Shown: positions 14,665 through 20,234 of the stretch, piece after piece
How the letters are laid out: each line of letters opens with the position of its first letter
Numbering within the stretch: position 1 is the first letter of the stretch
Assembly (NCBI GenBank): GCA_937914675.1
Contig: CALDOC010000241.1
Coordinates: 1 to 20,234, forward strand
Origin: an uncultured Sulfurimonas sp.
GTDB lineage: Bacteria; Campylobacterota; Campylobacteria; Campylobacterales; Sulfurimonadaceae
DNA: 20,234 bases
Direction: 5' to 3'
The notes under the pieces: model-generated
What the model was told of the DNA's origin: nothing
Databases searched by the model: none
Seen by the model: the letters and a program-made list of their open reading frames with translations, nothing else
Program-made: the position numbers and the translations under genes

Positions 14665-15355
14665 ATCGTTTACCTCCTATTAATTGTTCAAACTCTACAA
14701 GGTCGTTTTCATAACCAGCCACCACCAAAGTATCTCCATTTCGTAGAACTTTATGTTTGGATTTTACTGAATATATAAACTCTCTACTCAAATTTTCTGA
14801 CATGACCGATATGACGATGATGCCTTTATAGCGACTCCAATCAATATCCGCAGGAAATTCTCCGTGAAAATATTCTTCATTTTCTATCACGATCTGAGCG
14901 ATTTTAAGATCGCTTTTTTCATACAAAACGTTATGAAGAACCTTCGTCGCGATTGGTTTGGAGAGCATATTTGAAATAATGTCCGCGGTATTTTGCACAA
15001 TTGGAATCACTTTATTCGCGCCTGCCATTTCAAGTTTATTTGAACTCTCCTTATTTTTTGCCAACGACACTATAACCAAATCTTGAAAACTCGCTCTTAA
15101 CGATATAGTCAAAAATATATTTTGAGCGTCATCTTCCAACGTGCAAAAAGCGACATGATTTTTCGAAATCATCAACTGTTTGATTTCAGACCATTCGTCG
15201 CCTAAATCAAAACTCTCAATATTATACTTTGTGTTTTTAGTATCTTCCATTTCCAAAGAATAAATATGCACGTTATCGTATTCATGTATTACGTTATCAA
15301 TAATTTCTGAAGCGTAATTATTAAAACCAAAGACAAACGCCGTCGTATTTTTCAT
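14636..15355 (-). CDS. Soluble RCK (TrkA-N/TrkA-C-like) potassium regulatory subunit
   Basis: This 239-residue protein has no membrane segment and two domains: an RCK-N Rossmann-like domain (about 1-118, ending in the typical LEMAGANKVIPI) and an RCK-C domain (about 150-226, ending NGDTLVVAGYENDLVEF). Such subunits form rings that gate potassium channels or transporters in response to nucleotides or ions. The first glycine loop reads FGFNNYASE instead of GxGxxG, so nucleotide binding may be lost or altered. It starts in an ATGA overlap with the RCK-bearing channel upstream and resembles that channel's own RCK part by eye (NTADIISNMLSKPIATKVLH against GMIVKELVGQPVAFEAIH), which makes it a likely partner of the channel. 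An alternative is that it serves TrkH. Confidence 0.82.
   Translation of the reverse strand: MKNTTAFVFGFNNYASEIIDNVIHEYDNVHIYSLEMEDTKNTKYNIESFDLGDEWSEIKQLMISKNHVAFCTLEDDAQNIFLTISLRASFQDLVIVSLAKNKESSNKLEMAGANKVIPIVQNTADIISNMLSKPIATKVLHNVLYEKSDLKIAQIVIENEEYFHGEFPADIDWSRYKGIIVISVMSENLSREFIYSVKSKHKVLRNGDTLVVAGYENDLVEFEQLIGGKRYVNWGNWSR
14673..14678 (-). promoter_or_regulatory. Strong gpsA ribosome binding site inside the RCK gene
   Basis: AGGAGG on the minus strand is 8 bases before the gpsA ATG and lies within the last codons (for Gly-Gly) of the RCK protein. It settles the gpsA start and shows that the 29-base gene overlap is real. Confidence 0.75.
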
Positions 15356-16917
15356 TCATGACTCTTTTTATGAAGACTAGATTCAAACTCTTTTATAAAT
15401 ACTTTATTTCCTATTGCCAACAAATAATCGCCCTCTTCTAAAAACGTTTCATCTAAAGGATTAAAATAAAAACTTTTACTCTTGTTTTTGTATAAACCTA
15501 AAATAATCACTCTATATCTTTTATGCTCCAATTCCCCTATCATTGAATAATGCTGCAATATTCTTTCTGTAATTACAATTTCATCAATTGTAATATTAGA
15601 CTCGTCACTTCTTAATTCATGGATTGCCTCAAACGCGACTGGCTGACCAACTAGCTCTTTTACTATCATACCCACTAATTCTTGAGGATAAATTATTTCA
15701 TTGATGCCTGCGTACTCAAGCTTTTTACGATTTGATTCATTAACTAAAATTGACAATATGTTAATCTCTTTATTAATCGATCTAACCGTGAGCGCGGTGT
15801 ATACGTTTTCTACGTCATTTTGCTTTAAACATAAAACCGACTCAACTTGCGAATTGATGTCGATATGCAACTTCGCATAACTTTCAACGCTACCTGGATC
15901 ATAATTTATAGCCATAAAACCATCGCTTTTCGCCTGAATCACGTTAGCCATGTTTTCATCTAGAACGATAACGTTTTTATGTTTTTTGCTTAAAGAGTGA
16001 GCGACTTCTTTAGCAACTTCTTCATAACCACAGATAAGATGAAATTTCTTTATTTTAGATATGTCTTCAACGGTTTTCATTTCTCTAATTTCATCCAATT
16101 TTTCTGTAAAAGCGGATACGAATAAAGACGTAGTAAAGGCTAAAACCGATATGCCCGCGAAGATAACCAACATGGCTACGAATCTACCCTCATCCGTTAT
16201 AGGAGTGATATCACCGTATCCAACCGTTGAGATAGTTACAATGGACCAATAAACAGCTTCGTATAATGTGTTAATTGGGGACTTTGGATTATTTGCCTCC
16301 ATTACGTATATGAGTATGGATGAAACAAAAATAACGATCGATGAAAACATGGCCAACGTTATAAATTCAAACTTTTTAGTAGCTAAAACAGACGCAAGGG
16401 CTTGAAAACTTTTTGTGTAGCGAAATAACTTAAATACTCTAAATAATATAAAAACCCTCAGTAATCGAAGCTCATGAAAAAATGGTAGCACCGCCAGCAA
16501 ATCAATAATGGCGCGAATGGAAAATACATAAGAGAGTTTGGAATTGATAATATTTCTCAAAGCTTTGGATAGATTAAAACTTCTTCCTAAATAAGAATCA
16601 TGTTCATATCTTTTAATTACTGCTTGAGAAACACTGCCATGAACCCATAATCTAAGTAAATATTCAACAAAAAATATTATCGAGATTACGTAACTATTGA
16701 AATAGACAAGATGATAAGGTAAATCATGCTTCACTTCTCTAATTAAAATGGTAATGCTGATAAATATCAACAACATCATACTTAAGTCAAAATACTTCTT
16801 ATATTTATTCTCGTCATTTTCTAGAATATTGTAAAAAAAACGCTTTTTCTTTTGATAAGCCTTTGCCGTTTGAATGGCATAAGCGCTATCAACAATAAAA
16901 CGCTTAAAAAAATTCAT
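15352..16917 (-). CDS. Six-helix voltage-sensor-type potassium channel with C-terminal RCK domain
   Basis: The 521 residues begin with a basic cytoplasmic segment, then six membrane segments at about 44-60, 70-92, 130-146, 150-168, 183-206 and 245-270. The fourth has basic residues at nearly every third position (Arg151, Arg154, Arg160, Lys163, Arg166, Lys169), the mark of an S4 voltage sensor. The pore loop carries the potassium filter TVGYGD (231-236). RCK-N (about 291-410; LICGYEEVAKEVA where MthK has a similar CGWSE stretch) and RCK-C (about 430-515) follow. Residues equivalent to the MthK calcium site appear not to be acidic, by eye alignment. It should pass potassium across the inner membrane under voltage and ligand control. 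The ATG abuts the gatB TAA, without a clear SD. Confidence 0.9.
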   Translation of the reverse strand: MNFFKRFIVDSAYAIQTAKAYQKKKRFFYNILENDENKYKKYFDLSMMLLIFISITILIREVKHDLPYHLVYFNSYVISIIFFVEYLLRLWVHGSVSQAVIKRYEHDSYLGRSFNLSKALRNIINSKLSYVFSIRAIIDLLAVLPFFHELRLLRVFILFRVFKLFRYTKSFQALASVLATKKFEFITLAMFSSIVIFVSSILIYVMEANNPKSPINTLYEAVYWSIVTISTVGYGDITPITDEGRFVAMLVIFAGISVLAFTTSLFVSAFTEKLDEIREMKTVEDISKIKKFHLICGYEEVAKEVAHSLSKKHKNVIVLDENMANVIQAKSDGFMAINYDPGSVESYAKLHIDINSQVESVLCLKQNDVENVYTALTVRSINKEINILSILVNESNRKKLEYAGINEIIYPQELVGMIVKELVGQPVAFEAIHELRSDESNITIDEIVITERILQHYSMIGELEHKRYRVIILGLYKNKSKSFYFNPLDETFLEEGDYLLAIGNKVFIKEFESSLHKKSHE

Positions 16918-18342
16918 TTAGCCCAGCTTAGCTTTTAACATTTCATTTATTACCTGTGGATTTGCGCTCCCTTTTGACGCTTTCATGACTTGTCCAACAA
17001 AAAATCCAAAAAGCTTCTCTTTACCAGCTCTGTATTGTTCAACTTTATCAAGATTTGCCTTCATAATGTCGTCACACATAGCTTCTAAAGCTCCTGTGTC
17101 CGTAACTTGTTTTAGCCCAAGTTTATCAATCGCAGTATCAACGTCAGTGTCGTTTTCCATCAAATAGTCAAGAACTTCTTTGGCGGCTTTGCCACTAATT
17201 GTCGTATCTTCTATGCGTTTTACCAAAAAACCCAATTTTTTAGCGTCTACTGGCGAGTTCATGATATTCATCTCGCCTTTTAAACGACCAAGAAGTTCAA
17301 CCGTGAGCCATGTGGTCGCGTTTTTGCCACTGATTCCTTCATTCATCATAGTCTCAAAGAAGTGCGCCATTTCAACTAACGAGGTAATTACGCCCGCGTT
17401 ATATTCGTTGAGTCCATAGTCTTTAACGAATCTAGCTTTCTTTTGATCTGGCAGTTCAGGAATTTTAGAATACTTTTCCAACATTTCGTCTGTAACGACC
17501 GCTTTGAGCAAGTCTGGCTCAGGAAAGTAACGATAATCAGCCGCTTCTTCTTTTCCTCGCATTGAACGAGTTTCCTGTTTTGTTTGGTCAAAAAGGCGTG
17601 TTTCTTGACAAATTTCTTTATCGTACAAACCATCTTCCCAAGCTTCGCTTTGGCGAGCGACTTCTAGCTCAATCGCTTTTTCTATAAACTTAAACGAGTT
17701 GATATTTTTAATTTCCACTCTTGTATAAAGTTTTTCATCGCCTTTTGGTCTTATGGAAACGTTTACGTCAACGCGAAATGAGCCCTCTTGCATGTTGGCG
17801 TCGCCAATATCTAAATAACGGATAATCGAGTGCAGCTTTTTGAGATAAAGAATCGCGTCTTCGGCGCTTCTCATGTCAGGTTCCGAAACTATCTCCAAAA
17901 GTGGCGTTCCTGCGCGATTTAAATCTACCTTGGATATATCGCCGTCATGGATGTTTTTTCCAGCGTCAGCTTCAATATGCGCGCGGTTTATACGAATAAT
18001 TTTACTGGTTCCATCTTCAAAATCAATTTGAAGTTTTCCATGTTCAACAACGGGAGTGTATAACTGAGTAATTTGATACGCGCTAGGGCTATCTGGATAA
18101 AAGTAAGATTTTCTATCAAAATATGACGCCTTGTTTATCGTAGCGTCAATGGCGGCACCCAACATGATTGATTTATGAAGAACTTCTTTGTTTAATACTG
18201 GAAGCGCGCCGGGAAGAGCTAAACAAGTAGGACAAGTGTTCGTATTTTGCTTATGATTAAAGCTCGTAGGGCACGAGCAAAAAAGCTTCGTTTTTGTGTT
18301 TAATTGTACATGGACTTCAAGACCGATAACTACTTCAAACAT
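16918..18342 (-). CDS. gatB: Asp-tRNA(Asn)/Glu-tRNA(Gln) amidotransferase subunit B
   Basis: GatB is the tRNA-binding and kinase subunit of GatCAB, which converts mischarged Glu-tRNA(Gln) or Asp-tRNA(Asn) to the amide form in bacteria lacking the matching synthetases. The 474 residues have the standard length. Seen are EVVIGLEVHVQL (3-14), a four-cysteine zinc site (Cys22, Cys24, Cys37, Cys40) leading into CLALPGALPVLN, then MQEGSFRVDVNVSIRPKG in the middle, YRYFPEPDL, and the C-terminal helical tail domain. The gatA and gatC genes are not in the window. The ATG follows AAGGA at good spacing, with a likely promoter in the 81-base gap after trkH. It opens the block that continues into the potassium channel. 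Confidence 0.96.
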   Translation of the reverse strand: MFEVVIGLEVHVQLNTKTKLFCSCPTSFNHKQNTNTCPTCLALPGALPVLNKEVLHKSIMLGAAIDATINKASYFDRKSYFYPDSPSAYQITQLYTPVVEHGKLQIDFEDGTSKIIRINRAHIEADAGKNIHDGDISKVDLNRAGTPLLEIVSEPDMRSAEDAILYLKKLHSIIRYLDIGDANMQEGSFRVDVNVSIRPKGDEKLYTRVEIKNINSFKFIEKAIELEVARQSEAWEDGLYDKEICQETRLFDQTKQETRSMRGKEEAADYRYFPEPDLLKAVVTDEMLEKYSKIPELPDQKKARFVKDYGLNEYNAGVITSLVEMAHFFETMMNEGISGKNATTWLTVELLGRLKGEMNIMNSPVDAKKLGFLVKRIEDTTISGKAAKEVLDYLMENDTDVDTAIDKLGLKQVTDTGALEAMCDDIMKANLDKVEQYRAGKEKLFGFFVGQVMKASKGSANPQVINEMLKAKLG

Positions 18343-18385
18343 AGATTTCCTTAATAATTAATAACTAATTGTCTATTTTATCTTA

Positions 18386-18414
18386 TTTATACTTTTATAT
18401 CTCATAAAATTCAA
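18386..18414 (-). promoter_or_regulatory. Candidate sigma-70 promoter of gatB
   Basis: On the minus strand TTGAAT (18409-18414) and TATAAA (18386-18391) are separated by exactly 17 bases, in the 81-base gap between trkH and gatB. This is the best -35/-10 pair noticed in the window. No terminator for trkH is visible before it, so read-through from trkAH is also possible. Confidence 0.5.
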
Positions 18415-18423
18415 GCGTAATAT

Positions 18424-19869
18424 CTAAAATTTTTTCCAAAAAGAGGCGCTAAAAAGTACAAAGACGGTATAAAATTCCAATCTTCCAATAATCATCGCTA
18501 TGGACAAAACTATTTTGTCAAAGTCGTTAAAAAAATTAAAGTTGTCTTCTGGACCCACGAGAGAAAATCCGGGTCCTATATTGCCAACTATCGCTATTGC
18601 GCCAGATATGGAAGTCATGGCGTCCAATCCTTTGGAGTAAATGTATAAAGTGACAATTATAGTTGTCAGTACGTATAAAAAGAAAAAAACAAACGTTGAG
18701 GAGATGATAGTGTTTTTCAACTTTATCCCGTCGACAAAAACAGATATGAATGCGTTTGGATGAATGATTCTTTTGAGTTCCGATAAGATGGTTTTTACAA
18801 TCACCACGTAGCGTATGACTTTCATGCCACCGGCGGTTGAACCCGCGTTTCCACCAATAAGCATGGCGACAAACACGACTCCAATCGCGGTATGGCTCCA
18901 TGAGGCGTAATTTACAGTTGCGAACCCCGTCGTCGTCATAACGGAGGAGATTGTAAAAAAAGAGTGTTTTGCCGCATCGTAAAAAGTATCTCCGCTCACG
19001 TCGACATGAACGATTGTCAACATGGAACCCAAAAATAAAAATATAATTACAAACCATTTAAACTCTTCGCTCTTATATCCACTTGCGTCGTTATAATAAA
19101 AAAATTTTAAATGAGCCAAGAAATTAGTGGCTGCGAGCATCATGAATATAGTCGTAACCCAAATAACGCCATCATTGTTAAAATAAGCGATTGAATTATT
19201 TTTTGTAGAAAAGCCACCCGTGGAAATTGTGGAAAAAGCATGATTTATCGCATCAAACCAATTCATTCCAAAAAGCTTTAAAAGCGTCATGTCCACAATG
19301 GTTAAAATTACGTAAACGCCCCATAAACTCAATGCGGTATGCTTTATCTTGGGAGTGAGTTTTTCCATGGAAATACCCGTAGATTCGGCTTTAAACAAGC
19401 TAAGACTGCCAGTCGGATTGATAATCGACAGCAATCCAACGCCAAGAACGATGATTCCCATGCCACCAATCCAATGCGTCAAAGAGCGATGAAACAAAAG
19501 CATAAAGGGCAGCGACTCCAAATCCCCATAAACAGTCGCTCCCGTTGTAGTAAATCCGCTTATAGCCTCAAACACGGCTGATGAAAATGAAATGTCGGAA
19601 TAGAGAGCCAAAGGAATGGCTCCGGCAATTCCCAATAAAATCCATAATAAATTTACAGTTAAAACGCTCTCTTTAATTTTTAAGTTTATTTGATGTTTAG
19701 CAAGTAACAACCATATAAGAAGATTTACGGATATGAACAGAGCGTCAAAGATAAGCAATTTCAAGTATCGTTCATCATATATAAAACCAACAAATACGTC
19801 CAACAGAAAAAAGATTCCTAAAACAGTTCCAACAATACTCAAAATTTTAAAAATATTTTTAAAGTCCAT
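18424..19869 (-). CDS. trkH: TrkH-family potassium uptake membrane subunit
   Basis: TrkH is the pore-forming inner-membrane subunit of the Trk potassium uptake system. From the chosen ATG the protein has 481 residues. Its four pore loops are visible: TTTGAT (107-112), STGGF (216-220), TTTGFA (312-317) and GNIGPG (429-434), each supplying a filter glycine. GGNAGSTAGGMK (339-350) and IGRLEFY (461-467) are further family hallmarks. An in-frame ATG 28 codons upstream exists, but it would overlap trkA by 95 bases and add a basic stretch; the ATG at 19867-19869 puts the first membrane helix where expected and overlaps the trkA stop by only 11 bases. The SD there (GGA) is weak, so coupling to trkA is likely. 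Confidence 0.92.
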   Translation of the reverse strand: MDFKNIFKILSIVGTVLGIFFLLDVFVGFIYDERYLKLLIFDALFISVNLLIWLLLAKHQINLKIKESVLTVNLLWILLGIAGAIPLALYSDISFSSAVFEAISGFTTTGATVYGDLESLPFMLLFHRSLTHWIGGMGIIVLGVGLLSIINPTGSLSLFKAESTGISMEKLTPKIKHTALSLWGVYVILTIVDMTLLKLFGMNWFDAINHAFSTISTGGFSTKNNSIAYFNNDGVIWVTTIFMMLAATNFLAHLKFFYYNDASGYKSEEFKWFVIIFLFLGSMLTIVHVDVSGDTFYDAAKHSFFTISSVMTTTGFATVNYASWSHTAIGVVFVAMLIGGNAGSTAGGMKVIRYVVIVKTILSELKRIIHPNAFISVFVDGIKLKNTIISSTFVFFFLYVLTTIIVTLYIYSKGLDAMTSISGAIAIVGNIGPGFSLVGPEDNFNFFNDFDKIVLSIAMIIGRLEFYTVFVLFSASFWKKF

Positions 19870-20234
19870 ACATCCAAACTTTTGCTTTTGGCGCCAATTC
19901 AGTAACGCTAAAAGAGATGATGGTGTCTTTTTCCAAAATAACAATCTTTTCATTTAAGGCTATCAATTTTTCATCCCTAATAATATATAAGCTCATGTTA
20001 TCAAGAAGATGAAACGGTTTTGCGAACTTTTCTATATATTTCGAGCCTTCAAAAATCTTATGCATATATATAGTGGCTTTGCCACCGCAATATATTCTCT
20101 CTGTAATAACCCCATGAGAATTTATATTTTCTAAAATAGCGTTATAAGCGCTCATTTTAGGTCCTCTCACGACTATAATGCCGAGTGAATGCATCAGGTT
20201 GTAATACTCAATCTCGTTGTTTATGGCAACGACT
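19859..20234 (-). CDS. trkA: TrkA potassium uptake regulatory subunit, 5'-truncated
   Basis: This is the C-terminal end of TrkA, the cytosolic nucleotide-binding ring that gates TrkH. The frame is open to the window edge, so the ATG at 20192-20194 is internal: upstream codons read VVAINNEIEYYNL before MHSLGIIVVRGP, which is the usual end of a TrkA RCK-N domain (neighbours of the form NN-E-LMHSLGI). About 125 residues are visible. The last 85 or so form the RCK-C domain with YIIRDEKLIALNEKIVILEK and end in KVWMYGL. The first glycine motif and most of the protein are outside. The stop overlaps the start of trkH by 11 bases, the usual trkA-trkH arrangement in which both are needed for uptake. 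Confidence 0.85.
   Translation of the reverse strand, partial: VVAINNEIEYYNLMHSLGIIVVRGPKMSAYNAILENINSHGVITERIYCGGKATIYMHKIFEGSKYIEKFAKPFHLLDNMSLYIIRDEKLIALNEKIVILEKDTIISFSVTELAPKAKVWMYGL

Noticed and set aside
14306..14683. 125-codon plus-strand open frame over the gpsA start
   Set aside because: It is antisense to gpsA and the RCK gene end, whose motifs and perfect ribosome binding site explain the region.
18536..19057. 173-codon open frame on the minus strand inside trkH
   Set aside because: It is another frame of the well-supported TrkH gene, with an abnormal excess of Arg, His and Cys and no recognisable domain; it is a shadow.
19870..19953. Upstream ATG (19951-19953) as the trkH start
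   Set aside because: It would overlap trkA by 95 bases and add a 28-residue basic stretch before the first membrane helix; the downstream ATG matches the family's usual start better.
1..20234. CRISPR arrays, tRNA or rRNA genes, insertion sequences, phage genes, riboswitches
   Set aside because: No regularly spaced repeats, cloverleaf-like segments, transposase or integrase motifs, or long structured leaders were seen; coding density is high and all gaps are below 130 bases.

Overview
The window is compact, AT-rich bacterial chromosome carrying almost only housekeeping genes, with no mobile elements. The best guess for its source is Campylobacterota (Epsilonproteobacteria), probably a free-living group such as the Sulfurimonas relatives. 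The main reason is gene order: serA - small membrane-anchored protein - rpsA - ispH - aroA - pheT - pheS, with a divergent HIT gene, is the order I remember from Campylobacter jejuni and other members of the phylum. The genus is not determined by anything I can see.

Layout, left to right. (1) Positions 1-984 hold the 3' end of a plus-strand TolC-type outer-membrane efflux gene. It converges on serA across a perfect palindrome that could terminate both transcripts. (2) Positions 1037-10330 are one long minus-strand block: pheS-pheT-aroA-ispH, then rpsA, a 159-residue anchored protein and serA. Junctions inside it are ATGA overlaps, a 3-bp gap or directly abutting stop and start codons, so there are probably two transcription units, with a likely promoter before pheS and another before rpsA. 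(3) A HIT-family gene (10455-10811, plus strand) is divergent from pheS and ends in a 4-bp convergent overlap with a Dabb-domain gene. (4) Positions 10808-18342 form a second minus-strand block. In transcription order it holds gatB, a six-helix potassium channel with an RCK domain, a separate soluble RCK protein, gpsA, a leucine-rich-repeat protein kinase, a DASS-type anion transporter and the Dabb gene. Most junctions again overlap or abut. (5) Positions 18424-20234 hold trkH and the 3' end of trkA, a potassium-uptake pair transcribed into the gatB block.

How the genes fit together. The left block supplies translation (PheRS, ribosomal protein S1), the last common step of isoprenoid precursor synthesis (IspH), the shikimate pathway (AroA) and serine synthesis (SerA). 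The right block has a potassium theme: Trk uptake next to a voltage-sensor-type RCK channel and its likely partner subunit. The least ordinary part is the run RCK channel - RCK protein - gpsA - LRR kinase - DASS transporter, where a eukaryote-like kinase with a very short activation segment is translationally coupled to a membrane transporter. I saw no CRISPR array, tRNA, rRNA, insertion sequence or integrase, and no intergenic gap reaches 300 bases.
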